A DNA stretch of 64,000 nucleotides from Diadophis punctatus similis (GCA_023053685.1 JALIGW010000002.1:250242356-250306355); one strand, 5' to 3'; counted from the stretch's first letter, positions 22,957-34,770 are shown. Notes: generated by a model not told the origin, from the sequence alone. Program-made: numbers and translations.

Positions 22957-22964
22957 ATCTAGTG

Positions 22965-23364
22965 CAATGGTTCTCAACCTTCCTAATTCCGTTACCCTTT
23001 AATACAGTTCCTCATGTTGTGGTGATCCCCAACCATAAAATAATAAAATTATTAGGAAACTTAGAGGTGGGTTCTAACTTACCTCGCTGTCGGTTCACTT
23101 CCTCCTGTGCTGCGTGACCGCGCATGCGCTTTTCACGTGCACGCATGCGCAGTGCCGAATTTTATTGCCAAAAAAAGGCAAAAACAAGATGGCAACGCAT
23201 GTGCAGTGCCAGAAATTCGGCTTCTGCGCATGCTCAGAAGTTCCCATGGTGTCTCGGTTTCTAAGACCATCAGAAATATGCGTTTTCCGATGGTCTTAGG
23301 CGACCCCTGTGAAAGGGTCGTTCGACCCCCAAAGGGGTCGCGACCCACATGTTGAGAACCGCTG
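22965..23364. mobile_element. Non-autonomous hAT element 2 in Rex1
   Basis: 400 bp, ends CAATGGTTCTCAACC and GGTTGAGAACCGCTG-like, with duplications ATCTAGTG at 22957-22964 and 23365-23372. It directly abuts element 1 through the shared duplication. Confidence 0.92.
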
Positions 23365-26035
23365 ATCTAGTGGTATCAGGGGACAGCCCACGATGTTTTG
23401 TGCTGTGCTTACCACCCTCTGTAATGCTTTTCTATCCGCGGCTGTTAAGCCGGCATGCCATACTGTGGTGCAATAAGTGAGGACACTTTCTATTGTGGAC
23501 CGGTAAAAGGAGGTCATCAGTTGTTCCAACCTGTTTTTACACAAGACCCTAAGGAAATTGAGTCTCTGTTGGGCCTTCCTGGCCACCTGGATCATGTTGT
23601 TTTTCCAGGTGAGGTCCCTGCTGAGATGGACTCCCAGGAATTTAAAGGAGGAGACTCTCTCTACACAGCCCCCCTCGATGTAAAGTGGGGCAGGCTCCTC
23701 TCTCTTCCTCCGGAAGTCCAACAGCATCTCCTTGATCTTGCTGATGTTCAGGTGCAGGTTGTTTTTTAAGCACCATGTGGATAGTTTTTGAACCTCCCCC
23801 CTGTACGCTGTTTCATCTCCACCTGTAATAAGACCCAGTATGGTGGTGTCATCTGCAAACAGTGGATGGGTCAGACGATACTCAATCATGTGTGTACGGT
23901 GAATACAGGTAGGGACTGAGCACACAGCCCTGTGGGGAGCCAGTGCTAAGCTTCAGGGAGGTGGATATGACAGATCCAACTCTCACTGTTTGTGGCCGGT
24001 CCTTCAGAAAGTGTTTGATCCAGTCACAGATGGAAGAGGGAAAATCCAAGTCAGCCAGCTTTTCGATAAGGATGCTAGGCAGAGTGGTATTGAAGGCCGA
24101 GCTATAGTCTATGAAAAGCATCCTGACATAGTTCCTGGGTTTCTCCAGATGGCTCGCTACAGAATGTAAAGCTATGGCGTTGTCTGTCAACCTGTTCCCC
24201 CTGTAGGCAAACTGATGTTCGTCAAAGTCCGGTGGGAGGCATGTCCTAAGGTGTTGGAGAGCCAATCTCTCGAAGCATTTCATCACTACAGACATTAATG
24301 TGATAGGTCTGTAGTCATTTAGGCAGTTAGTTGCTGTTTTCTTCGGGACTGGAACACAGGCTGTTTGCAGGGAGATGTTAAAGATCCTTGTCAGGACCCC
24401 TGCTAATTGATCGGCACAATTCTTTACCACTATCCTCAGCACCCCATCTGGGCCTGCAGCTTTGCTAGGATTCACAGCCTTCAATACAGCTCTCACTTGG
24501 TGTTCGTAGAGAGTGAGAGGCTGGAATCAGAAGGCAGGCGGGCAGCAGCTACGAGATCTAGTCTTTTCACCTCGTAGCGGGTGAAGAAGGTGTTCAATTC
24601 CTCCACCAACAAGGCGTCAGCTTTGACCGTGTTCCTCGTGTTGCCGTTATAGTTAGTTAGATACTGCAGTCCCTGCCACACGGGCTTCGGGTTGTTATCT
24701 GCCAGATGGTTCTCCACCTTATGTTTGTATTGTTGTTTAGCCATCTTAATGCCTCTTCTAAGGTTTGCTCTGGCCTCTCTGTATATATCACTGTCCCCTG
24801 CCTTAAAGGCAGAATCTCCGGCTCTCAGAAGTGTCCGTACCACGGCAGTCATCCAGGGTTTACAATTCCCATAGATTTTGATGCACTTATAACCATTTTC
24901 ATGGCTGGCTGAGTTCCTTTCCTGAGAGGAACGTACTTCGGGCATAACAGGAGTGAAAGATGGTCGGATATACCCAGGTGGGGGAGGGGGATTGCTCTGT
25001 ATGAAGGTTTCAGGTTAGATACACACAGTACTATAAAGTGTTCTTCCCTCTGGTGGAGAACTGCACATACTGCACAAACTTAGGGAGAACTGTCTTTAGA
25101 CACGCTTTATTGAAGTCCCCAGCCATGACAAAAGCGCCCTCTGGATGAGTTTGCTGCTGCCTGGAGATGTCGTCATATAGCTTAGAAAGCGCCATGCTGA
25201 CATTGGCATCAGGTGGAATATAAACAGCTATAATACTTATCACAGTGGTTTCTCTAGGCAGACAAAATGGCCTACATGTGACAGTCATCAGTTCCACATC
25301 TGGGGAGCAATACGTATAACTACTCTGCTGTTAACACACCAGTTACTGTGTATATAGATACGGAGTCCCCCTCCCTTGCTCTTATCGGAGTCATCATTTC
25401 TGTCGGAGGGATAAGTGACACGGCTTGTCAACCCCCGCTGCCGAATCGGGTACAGATGGATGTAACCAGGCCTCCATTACAACCATCACACAGCTTTCAT
25501 GGAGAAGCCTGTTTGCTGCCATCTGCAGCTCTAATTCGTCAATTGTGTGGATGAGAGATTTGGCATTCGTCAAAAAGACAGTAGGCAGCGCTAGTCTCTG
25601 GGGCTGCTTTTAAAGCCGAGCCAGCAGATCGGCTCGGCTTGTTTCTGCTCCTTTCGCTTTCGTCTGCGCCTCCCCGACCCAATAACAATCCATGGAGATC
25701 CTGGAGGCCTTGCCATGTGGTTCGGTATGTTGTGGGACTGCTGAAAATCGTTGTGAATTCCAGATTGACTTGCGAGCCTGATGTTTAGCAGCTCTATGTG
25801 GGTGGAGGCAAATTTTGCCCCATGCACTACACTGTACACACACATCCATACACACATTATTCCAAGCACCACACACCAATATCGGGAGCCTGGGGCCGCT
25901 GTGTGTGAATGTACCGCCATCTTATGGTAAAAAAAAATAACTTTGATTTTTTGCAATTTTTGCCATTCCACTGTCTGATCTTTCCTGAATTTGGTTGAAC
26001 GTCCACTCCTGGGAATATTAGAGACTCTCCTGAAT

Positions 26036-27934
26036 GGTTTTTTTTTGTAATTTTTTTTATTATTTTTCTTCATTAAACATCTGAATATTTTGATACAGAT
26101 CTACACCCGTTTTTACAACATTGTTATATCTCAGTTATGCACATTAAATCACAAATTTACAGTCTCTTCTGTCTTCGTTTTCTTCTCACGTTGTCACACA
26201 GTCATTCCTCTTTTTTTTAGTCCAGTTGTACCATCTAGTCCATGTTTTGTAGTATTCTGAGTTGCATTGTCCTTTGAGTTGAATAATCAGCATGTCCATT
26301 TCAGCACATCTATATATTTTGTCCATTAGTATATTTTCTGGTGGGATTTGATTGTCTTTCCAATATTGTGCATATGTTATTCTTGCCGCAGTTGTAATAT
26401 GTAGTATTTTGGATGTTGTTTTTCCATTATCCCCAGCAGGAAAAGTTCTGGGGTGAATTCCATTGTTCTCTCTGTAATTTCTTGTAACCAAGCATGCATC
26501 TTTTTTCAATAGCCCTTTGCTTCGGGACACAACCACCACGCATGAAAGAAGGTACATACGTCTTTTTTACATTTCCAGCAAACCGAATTCATTTTTGGGT
26601 ATATTTTGGCCAATCTAAATGCCATCTATAAAACATTTTATAATAATTCTCTTTATATGCTGTTGACTTAGTTATTTTGCAGTTTATATTCCATGTTCTG
26701 GGCCTGAGATAGCGCAGTGGTTAAAAGCAGCATTGCGACCTTCAGCTGATTGCTAGTTCAGCTGTTCAAATCTCACCAGGCTCAAGGTTGACTCAGCCTT
26801 CCATCCTTCCGAGGTGGGTAAAATGAGGACCCAGATTGTTGGGGGCAATATGCTGAACTCTGTAAACCGCTTAGAGAGGGCTGTAAAGCACTATGAAGCG
26901 GTATATAAGTAAAGTGCTATTGCTATTCTCTCCCAGTCATCCAAGTGTATGTTGTGACCTATGTTTTTTGCCCATGCTATCATGGGTTCTTTGACAATTT
27001 CCTCCATTTTATCAAATTCCAGCAGACATTTATATAGTTTTGATATTATTTTTTCATCCGGGCCAATCAAAATTTTATCCAGTTTTTGCACTTCCATGTC
27101 TATACCCATACCCTCAGTATCTTTTTTGTGTCGAGTTTTTAATTGTAAGTCAACCAATCAATATTTATATTTTGTTCCACCAATTGTTCTCTACTTTTTA
27201 ATTTCCCTGTCGGATCTAATATGTCGCTATATTTTGCTGCTTTGGTTATATCAATTAGGTTCAGGTAGGTCATGGCTTCTATAATTCTAGCGTAGTTGGT
27301 TTGTATCCTGTACACTGCGTCTATTTCATTTCTGGTATCTGTTTTGTTTTGCTGTAGAATTTCTGCTACCACCCCTGCCATCACATCTCCCAAATCTTCC
27401 TCCTTATTCTCTGGAATATTTTGTATTCTTAAAAAGTAAGATGATCTGTCCATTTCGAGATGGATCAGTGAGGACTCCAGCTCTCTGTTTATTTCTGTCA
27501 CTCTCTGGTCTACCTTCTCAATTTTATTTTCATTTTGTTCCTTTTTTTTCCACACCACCAATAGGTTGTTCGTTTTTTTGTATCACCTCCTGTATCATCT
27601 CCATTCTATTGTCTAATCTTGAAATATCTGATTTTAGTTCGGTATGATTTTGCGTAATCAATTCCTGTAGTTTAACCATTGTTTCCTGAACCACGTTTAG
27701 TGTGCTATTCATATTCTGCATAAGGGATGTGCCCCCTTTTTCTACTGGTAACATGTCATCTATCTGCCTTTGAGTGACTGGTGATGCTGCACTTGCAGCT
27801 CCAGCTTGTGCTGGTCTCTTCCCCCCTTCATGGGCATATTTGTTGTATTACTTGTCATTTCCTTTAAGATTGATTTTTGTTGTTCTAAAATTTTGTAGAT
27901 CCTCTCCCAGATTACCATATAACAATCTTTTACC
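26036..27934 (-). mobile_element. Internally deleted L1 LINE
   Basis: On the - strand: an ORF1-like coiled-coil protein (27754-27139, with SSYFLRIQNIPENKEEDLGD), then directly C-terminal pieces of ORF2 (27157-26891 and 26557-26186, with ITYAQYWK and YYKTWTRWYNW), then the poly(A) tail (T-run at 26038-26060). Endonuclease and RT are absent. Duplications CTGAAT lie at 26030-26035 and 27935-27940. Such deleted L1s can be mobilised in trans; this copy has frame breaks. Confidence 0.8.
26700..26926 (+). mobile_element. Sauria-type SINE inside L1
   Basis: Full SINE in + orientation: GATAGCGCAGTGGTTAAAAG head, CCTTCCGAGGTGGGTAAAAT, TGAAGCGGTATATAAG, and TGCTATTGCTATT tail. Confidence 0.9.
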
Positions 27935-28214
27935 CTGAATATTTTACACTTGTGAATAATCTTCCTCACTATAGAATGATGGGTTTTAAATTGTTTGGAA
28001 ATGGCCTTTTAAACCTTCCCAAATTGATAGGCAGCAACAATTACATCTCTAAGATCATTGCTGATCTCTTTACTCTTTGGCATAGTGTTGACATACTGGA
28101 GACCAGGGAACCCCTACAACTTCAGCATTTATAGATGTAGTCATACTTGCTGATGATCAATTGATCAAGGGCATTTTATTAGCAGTACTTGGCTGCTACT
28201 TGGCTTCTTTATAT

Positions 28215-28432
28215 TACGGAAGCAGTGAGAAATTTCCTAATGGTGGGAACAAGTAACCAGCAGAACAGCTAGCCTTCAGAAGTTGTGGTGCTCAATCACT
28301 GGAGGCTTTGCAGAAGAGATGAAAGAGCCACTTGTCTCAAATGTTATAGGGTGTCCTGCTTGAGCAGGGGTTGGATTAGAAGACCTGCAAGGTCCCTTCC
28401 AATTCTGTTATTCTCTTCTGTTCTGTTGTGAT
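28215..28432 (+). mobile_element. CR1 LINE 3' end, no MITE (unit C)
   Basis: Same CR1 end as in other units, but GTTATAGGGTGTCC at 28343-28356 is uninterrupted, giving the pre-insertion state for the MITE in units A, B and D. Confidence 0.8.
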
Positions 28433-28875
28433 GATATTTATGGTACCCTGATAACTAAAACTATAGATATTCAAGGAGGGTGTACTTTCTTTTTTACTTG
28501 ACTGTATTTGAAAATGACCCTTTACACTGCTAAGATTTTGTGATTGACCTAATCAACAAGTGAATTTCATCATTGAATGGACATTCGAACTTGGATCTGG
28601 GTAGTCTTCTATGTGTCAAATGAATCATGATTAATGTAAGAGCTTATTGGAGCATTGTGGCATGTTTGCTGTTTCATTGTAACACAAACTTTTTTCTTTT
28701 CTTTTTTTCTCCTCTTCTACAACCATTTTATGCATAATTAAAGATACACTTTTATTTGAATCTTATAGACAAAGAGGATGGCAACAAGAGCACAACTCTG
28801 TTGTGGTTCTTGGAGGGATCCATACAGGAGAGAAGCCTTACAAGTGCTCCCAATGCGGCAAATGTTTTAGCGAGC
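28433..28875 (+). other. Shortened leader of zinc-finger gene C
   Basis: Compared with A, about 540 bp from just after the GGCAA.AAGAGCAC motif to AACTC.GTTGTGG is missing at 28793, removing candidate acceptors and the ATG used in A, B and E. Confidence 0.6.
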
Positions 28876-30189
28876 ATGGCAACGTGGACTCACACCAAGG
28901 AGAAACCGTTTGAATGTCCTGATTGTGAGAAATGTTTCAGTAAAAATTACAACCTGGTGACACACCAGAGGATTCACACAGGAGAGAAACCATTTGAATG
29001 TCCTGATTGTGGGAAATGTTTCATTCAGAATTCCAGCCTGGTTCAACACCAGAGGACTCACACAGGAGAGAAACCCTTTGAATGTCCTGATTGTGGGAAA
29101 AGTTTCAGTCAAAATTCCAACCTTATTGGCCACCAGAGGATTCACACAGGAGAGAAACCCTTTAAATGTCCTGATTGTGGGAAAGGTTTCAGTCGGAATT
29201 CCAACCTCATTGGCCACCAGAGAATTCACACAGGAGAGAAACCTTTTGAATGTCCTGACTGTGGGAAAAGTTTCAGTCAAAATTCCAACCTCATTGGCCA
29301 CCAGAGGATTCACACAGGAGAGAAACCCTTTGAATGTCCTGACTGTGGGAAAAGTTTCAATCAGAATTCCAGCCTGGTTAAACACCAGAAGACTCACACA
29401 GGAGTGAAACCGTTTGAGTGTCCTGATTGTGGGAAACGTTTCAGTCAGAATTCCAGCCTGGTTAAACACCAGAAGACTCACATAGGAGAGAAACCTTTGG
29501 AATGTCCTGACTGTGGGAAATGTTTCCGTCAGAATTCTAGTCTGGTTAAACACCAGAGGACTCACACAGGAGTGAAACCCTTTGAATGTCCTGATTGTGG
29601 GAAAAATTTCACTCAGAATTCCAGCCTGGTTCAACACCAGACGACTCACACAGGAGAGAAACCCTTTGAATGTCCTGATTGTGGGAAATGTTTCAGTCAG
29701 AAATCCAGCCTGGTTCAACATCAGAGGATTCACACAGGAGAGAAACCTTTTGAATGTCTTGACTGTGGGAAAACTTTCCGTCATAATTCCAGCCTGGTTC
29801 AACACCAGAGGATTCATTCAGGAGAGAAACCCTTTGAATGTCCTGACTGTGGGAAAAGTTTCAGTCAGAATTCAAGCCTGGTTCAACACCAGAGGATTCA
29901 CACAGGAGAGAAACCCTTTGAATGTCCTGATTGTAGTAAAAGTTTCAGTAACAATGCCAACCTGATGAAACACCAAAGGACTCACACAGGAGAGAAACCC
30001 TTTGAATGTCCTGACTGTGGGAAAAGTTTCAGTCAGAATTCCAGCCTGGTTCAACACCAGAGGATTCACACAGGAGAGAAACCATTTGAATGTCCTGACT
30101 GTGGGAAAAGTTTCAGTCATAATTCCAGTCTGGTTAAACACCAGAGGACTCACACAGGAGGGAAAGTGTATGATTGTCCAGGCCAGTAG
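28876..30189 (+). CDS. C2H2 zinc-finger protein C, 15 fingers, 5'-damaged
   Basis: The finger frame is open from 28756, with its first ATG at 28876 giving 437 residues and 15 complete C2H2 fingers. The usual leader and ATG are deleted. The first finger of the ancestral array ([19 protein letters not shown]) is readable at about 28825-28885 only in another frame, because a short deletion shifts the frame inside its helix. The protein, if made, starts abruptly with [12 protein letters not shown]. Finger specificities (Gln at -1 in most) differ from A and B. It ends CPGQ-stop; the TAG and Gln come from the MITE at 30184. The array itself has no stop or broken finger, so it could still be translated, but this may be a young pseudogene. 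Confidence 0.6.
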   Translation: MATWTHTKEKPFECPDCEKCFSKNYNLVTHQRIHTGEKPFECPDCGKCFIQNSSLVQHQRTHTGEKPFECPDCGKSFSQNSNLIGHQRIHTGEKPFKCPDCGKGFSRNSNLIGHQRIHTGEKPFECPDCGKSFSQNSNLIGHQRIHTGEKPFECPDCGKSFNQNSSLVKHQKTHTGVKPFECPDCGKRFSQNSSLVKHQKTHIGEKPLECPDCGKCFRQNSSLVKHQRTHTGVKPFECPDCGKNFTQNSSLVQHQTTHTGEKPFECPDCGKCFSQKSSLVQHQRIHTGEKPFECLDCGKTFRHNSSLVQHQRIHSGEKPFECPDCGKSFSQNSSLVQHQRIHTGEKPFECPDCSKSFSNNANLMKHQRTHTGEKPFECPDCGKSFSQNSSLVQHQRIHTGEKPFECPDCGKSFSHNSSLVKHQRTHTGGKVYDCPGQ

Positions 30190-30321
30190 TGGTATTCAGT
30201 TACCTCACTATCCGTTTGGAAATGTGAGCATGTGCAGAGTGTCCGTGATCATGTCCTGGAGTCTGCCACTGCCGCTACCGGTTTACCTGAACCGGTGCGA
30301 ACTGGCAGAATACCACCACTG
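30184..30321. mobile_element. hAT-type MITE that ends ZNF C
   Basis: 138-bp version of the MITE, with an internal deletion relative to A and B. Flanks GTCCAGGC (30176-30183) and GTCCAGAC (30322-30329). Supplies CAG TAG. Confidence 0.88.
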
Positions 30322-30845
30322 GTCCAGACTGTGGGAAAAATCTCAGTACTAGTGTTAACCTTATAAATCATGTCCTTATATACACAAAAGGGAGAAAACA
30401 TTTTAGAGTGTGGACCGTGCTTCAGGTGTATCGTGTATTGTGTATCGCACACAAGAAAATCCACATGAGACCCAAAGTGATGAGTGTAGAGAAGGCTTGT
30501 ATTTCATTTTTTGTGTCCCATTGTAAGTCAAGCTGAGAAATTGACTATTTAAGTTCATTAAATTAAATAGTGTTTGCCTGATTTTTTTAGGCAAATATGT
30601 AATGGGATTAGATGGGGCGGAAGAAAGAAAACATCGGTACACATTATTTTAAAATGCTATGTGCCATGAGTTCTAGCCTTTTTCTCCCTGAGTGCCCTCA
30701 AGATTTTCAGCCTCAGAATTCTCCAGCCAGCATCTCTTGGGGCTTGGAGCGCTCAGGCTATAGTTAAGAGATTGTGGCTCCTCTTATAAGGAGGAAGCAA
30801 TAGGAGAAAAGACACAGAGGGGTTCAACGTTCTTTTTTCCCTAAC
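30322..30845 (+). pseudogene. Orphaned C-terminal fingers and 3' flank of ZNF C
   Basis: 30322-30485 is the decayed end of the ancestral frame. Most of the last finger is replaced by an unrelated GTGTATCGTGTATTGTGTATCG stretch near 30425-30447. The rest is 3' flank paralogous to 3996-4345. Confidence 0.65.
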
Positions 30846-31188
30846 TGTCAGATAGGAATTTTCCTATGAAGAGGCAATTTAGGATCTTGCTTCCCTGAAG
30901 TCATTCGTACTTAGAAAATAAGACCGAGATTCAATTCTAATTAACAAAATATTTATTTTAGTACAAAAATAACAAAAGAATAAACCCTTAATAAGCTACA
31001 TCATCTCAGCTAATGGATTCACGTCTGCCTTGGGCGAGGCATCGAAGAAGAAGAGGAGGTAGGAGGAGACAAACTCCTGGAATGCACGCATGCGTAGTAA
31101 AACATATCACATGTCTGCTTGATTAGAAATTACAGTAAATCTAGAAAACAGTAGAGATGCACAACTGGCAATTATTCCCATCGTGACA
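30846..31188. mobile_element. Solo LTR 1 (unit C)
   Basis: 343 bp starting TGTCAGATAGG and ending TCGTGACA, flanked by perfect 5-bp duplications CTAAC (30841-30845, 31189-31193). Unit A has the uninterrupted CCCTAACAGTTCC. No internal retroviral sequence, so it is a solo LTR of undetermined family. Confidence 0.88.
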
Positions 31189-31193
31189 CTAAC

Positions 31194-31887
31194 AGTTACA
31201 GAATTTCAGTGCACCAAGCATGTCTGTTCCGATTGTGTCAAGAATGATGCAGGCAAGTGGAAGAAACCATACGAATAGCAAATATATTGGGGTAGTTTAG
31301 AGCAGTGATAAAAGCAGTGTAAAATTTCATATGTAAAGGCTGTTCTGCCCTGCAGTGACCTTCATGGTTCAAAAGCCATAAGAAGCAATTCGATTGAAAC
31401 ATGTCAGTTGCTACATATTCCTTCTCTCCCCAGATTTTATTCCATTGGTGGCACATTTCTTTAAAACTGGTTCTCCTTCATATTGAGGTTGACATGTTGT
31501 GATTTTATGGACATTTTCTTTTCTTGGAAACAATATGGAACTCTTTTGCCACTGCTGTCTTCTGTGATTTTTTAAAAACTTCTATACTGAGCAAACAAAC
31601 ACATAATTTCCTAGTGATGCACCATCCCATTTATAATTCTGGAAGAACTGTTCTTAACCTAGGTTTTTTTTTAAATGATAGCTATTCTACACCCTTTGAG
31701 ATGTTCAATTTTATAGACAGTCCTCGCTTACTGCTTACTACTCAGCCTTCAAAATGACACTGGTGCTGAAAAAGTAGACTTACAGGTGTTCCTTAAAGTT
31801 GTGGCCATCACAGTTATTTGGGGGTGACACTGGCTTGCAGTTACGATAGTTGCTGTGTCCCACAGTCATGAAATCGCCATTTGGAAC
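31194..31887. other. Unit C spacer, partly private
   Basis: After 60 bp shared with other units, the sequence to about 31700 is not matched elsewhere in the window. From 31720 on there are pieces of the GTCCTC repeat family. No gene found. Confidence 0.35.
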
Positions 31888-32327
31888 TGTCAGAATCCCA
31901 TAAAGGTGACTCTGCCATTCAATGAGAAGGGTTTTTTTGGGTTTGATGTATCCACATTGCTTGTATCAACTGAGGGCATTACAACACACATCCTGGCGCC
32001 AGGAATCTGGAAGTCTCTTCATCTTGGGACATGTTTTATGAGGGGCCATGTGGTGATGTTACTCGAATAGTGACCGGAAAAGGCTTTGGGAACCAGAGAA
32101 TATTACGTTTCCACGCAGTTGGGTTTCACACATGTGTATTGGCCAGGGTTTACACTCTGGCTAATGGGGAGGGGTTTCTAAGCTTAAGTGTGCTTGCTTT
32201 GCCAAAGGGTATTCAGATCTTGCTTTGAATGGCCTGTATTCACATCTACTTGAATAAAGAATCCTTTTGATCTATTCAGCTCAGGAGTTCCTATCTTTCC
32301 AAGGCAGACTGAGAGACAAGCCTTACA
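31888..32327 (+). mobile_element. Solo LTR 2 (unit C)
   Basis: 440 bp from TGTCAGAATCCC to CAAGCCTTACA with perfect duplications GGAAC (31883-31887, 32328-32332). AATAAA at about 32254 gives the orientation. Different in sequence from solo LTR 1. Confidence 0.88.
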
Positions 32328-32332
32328 GGAAC

Positions 32333-33774
32333 CTTCACAATTGGCTTCTAACAAACAAAATTGACAGGAAGTTGCAAGTCACACTCATGGTACATTCCAC
32401 TAAACAGAACATGGTGATTCGCTTAAGGTTCTAAGTTGACATATTTAATGACCACACCAGTCAGGAATGGACTTGTTGATCCCAATGGCTGTTGTTAAGT
32501 GAGCACTGTGTTAATCAGGATGTCATCATCGTGGTTGTGCACAATATTTTTTGCATTTTTTCTTACAGGCAGTCCTCAACATAGAACAGTTTATTTAGTA
32601 ACCACTCAACACCACTGAAAAAGTGACTTATGACTGTTTTTCACATGACCATTGCAGCATCCCCCATGGTCACATGATCAAAATTCAGATGCTTGGCCAA
32701 ACACCCATATGTCAACCCTGAAGCCATTTTGGAGCGACTTGTAGCCAAAATGAAACTTTTCTCCTTGGAACCAAGGACTTTGTCACCAGGTGCTGGGGAG
32801 GCATGGACTGAAACCAACTGGAGTTGGGACAGTGACCTGGTTAGACCATGTGATGGACATACGGACTGGGGGAAAGAACTTTGATTTTTAATTTGGGTGG
32901 GAAAAATTTTGAGATTTTCAGAGTCGAGTTTTCACCAGATATGCCAATATGACGTGTAATAAATTTGGACTTTGAGGAACACCTTGGCCTTGGAGTTTGC
33001 AGTGCACTCCTTGCATTGGGTCTGTTACTTTGAATCCTGACACCATATTTATGACGGTTGCAATATTCCTGAGTCATGGGATCCTCTTTTGTGACCTTCA
33101 GCAAAGTCAACTTGACATGCTGGCGCTGCAGCCTCTTGGAGCAGGATTCTGCAAGACTTGTTGTGGCGTTGCGTGCATGAATGCAGCACCACCGCAAGCT
33201 TCATCATACCGGCACAGCTGGCGTCCTGCCCCTTGTGGGTGCGCTAGTGTTTTGGACCTCGTGTCAGTGCGATCGCTAGCGTGTGCAATGACACAACAAG
33301 CCTCACAGCGCGAAGTTCGAGGTTGAGTGTGATGAAGCTCGCGGCGGTGCTGCCCTTCATGAATGCAATGGCACAACAAGCTTTGCAGGGTCCTGCTCCA
33401 AGAGGTGGTGGCGTCACGACGAGTTTCACAAAGACTCATTTCTGGCGGAGTTTGGGGAGAGAAAGAAAGACTTCTGCTGCTTCTGCTTTCGTTGCATGCA
33501 GCCAAAAGTTCACAAACGGCAGAAATGCCAAACTCAACGCGTACTCACACTTTGTGTATGGGCCGCCCCTGAGCAGGGCAGTGGTGGGGAGAACCCTGCG
33601 CAGCCCCTGCCTGCTTCAGCTTCGCCTTTGCAAGAGCAGCAGGCCTAGAAGGGTGCTGTCCCGAAGCCTCCCCACCGCTTTATTTGGGGCAGACGGTGCC
33701 CAGCAGGCCCAGGTGCGGTGGGCGGGCAGGTGGGTGGAGCGGAGAAGAGAAACAATGGGAGTTTCTAACATCAG
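32333..33774. repeat. Unit C spacer
   Basis: Paralogous to 4352-5700, with GTCCTCAACTTA-family pieces at 32575-32720 and 33020-33140, preceded by about 180 bp that also occurs, shortened, at 18160. No gene. Confidence 0.45.
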
Positions 33775-34215
33775 GTGGCCATCAGATTGCCCACGCAGCA
33801 CAAGTCTCTAACCTACTGGAAGCCATCCAACTACCTAAAGCCATAGCAGTCATCCACTGTAGAGCCCACCAAAAAGATGACTCCATGGCCACTAAAGGGA
33901 ACCTATATCCCGATGCCACAGCAAAATGGGCAGCCACTGAGCCCTCCCCTCATGACATCATAGCTCCAGCAATTAGAACTGACCCTGTGATCCCATACAG
34001 ACATTTCCTACAAAAGGGGGAAGCTGAACTGTGGGGAAAGAAATTGGGGGCAGTTTTTAAGGAAGGATTTTGGAGGATCCCTGATGGAAGGCCCATAGCC
34101 CCACGCTGCCTCCTATGATGAATTTGTCAAAGGCTACATTCCAAAGGGCACTGTGGGACACAGGCAATGGTGGATGCCCTGAGGAGAGATTGGCATGCAC
34201 CAGGGGCATTATGGT
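33775..34215 (+). pseudogene. Endogenous retrovirus pol fragment (unit C)
   Basis: Best-preserved copy of the fragment at 5697. The frame is open through the RNase H C-terminus (VIHCRAHQK, GNLYPDATAKWAA) into the RNase H-integrase connection (FWRIPDGRPIAPR) until a stop at 34116. The integrase zinc-binding region follows in decayed form. Gammaretrovirus-like; no LTR, gag or env. The empty site of the unit A hAT is at its right end. Confidence 0.72.
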
Positions 34216-34305
34216 GATGCTGGGAACGAACCGGGGAAATTTCTTCCAACAACCTCATCATTTATCCCTGCCTACAAGATCAGCAGGGCAACTATGCGCT
34301 CTGTG

Positions 34306-34770
34306 AGATGTGGTCAGGGAATGTAAACACTTTGTAAATACTTTAACCCACTGGTCCAGAAATCCCTGTCTGATTCTTCCCCTTGTGCCCACGGAGGCTC
34401 AATTCACCTTTGTGTCAACATTTTCTTACAACCAGATTTTAAGCAGTTCACAACTATTGGGGTGCAGGGCCATCTCAGAGGTTTGCTAGTGCATGTAACT
34501 CATTCGTCTGACCGTTGTAGCACCCCCCCATAGTCATGTGATTTACATTCAGATGCTTGACAACTGACATTGATGACGGTTGCAGTGCCCCGGGGTCATG
34601 TGATCCACTTTTGTGACCTGCTAACAAACAAAGTCAATGTGGAAAGCAGATTCGCTTAACAACAGTGTTACAAATTTAACAAGTGCAATGATTCATTAAC
34701 AAATGTGGCAAAAAAAAGTCGTAAAATGGGGCATTTCTACTCTTATTCTATTCCCTCCAAGGACCCTTCC
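34306..34770. repeat. Unit spacer with DNA-repeat fragment
   Basis: Third copy of the block at 8331 and 19191. No gene. Confidence 0.5.

Larger units (their letters stand above)
21905..25950 (-). mobile_element. Rex1/Babar-type LINE, decayed, with two hAT insertions
   Basis: Reading the - strand from 25950: endonuclease pieces (VYIPPDANVS, GDFNKACLK), a linker (KPVWQGLQYLTNYN), then reverse transcriptase (DYRPITLMS, IDYSSAFNT, TGSPQGCVLSP, FADDTTILG) and a C-terminal ESVLTYCTTVWHAG block. Frames shift several times, so it is inactive. The 3' end at the left has an AATAATAAT tail. It lies within the Tc1 fossil; without the two hATs it is about 3.0 kb, close to full length for the family. Confidence 0.8.
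20986..28205 (-). mobile_element. Tc1-like transposon fossil, split by nested insertions
   Basis: Transposase fragments on the - strand: the C-terminal part at 21499-21197 ends KGGSTNY after CKEEWAKIPPQ and LIKSYRKELL, typical of Tc1. The N-terminal part resumes at 25951-26035 and 27941-28110. The copy at 61480-62640 gives the continuous order. The frame is broken in several places, so it is non-functional. Interruptions: a hAT MITE, a Rex1 LINE and an L1. Confidence 0.85.
10801..28340 (+). repeat. Tandem duplication unit B
   Basis: Second unit: zinc-finger exon B, its 3' flank, a spacer with an internal re-duplication (16.2-17.7 and 18.2-19.2 kb), the first-exon block at 20.2 kb, then a Tc1 element enlarged by nested insertions to 28.2 kb. 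Confidence 0.85.
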
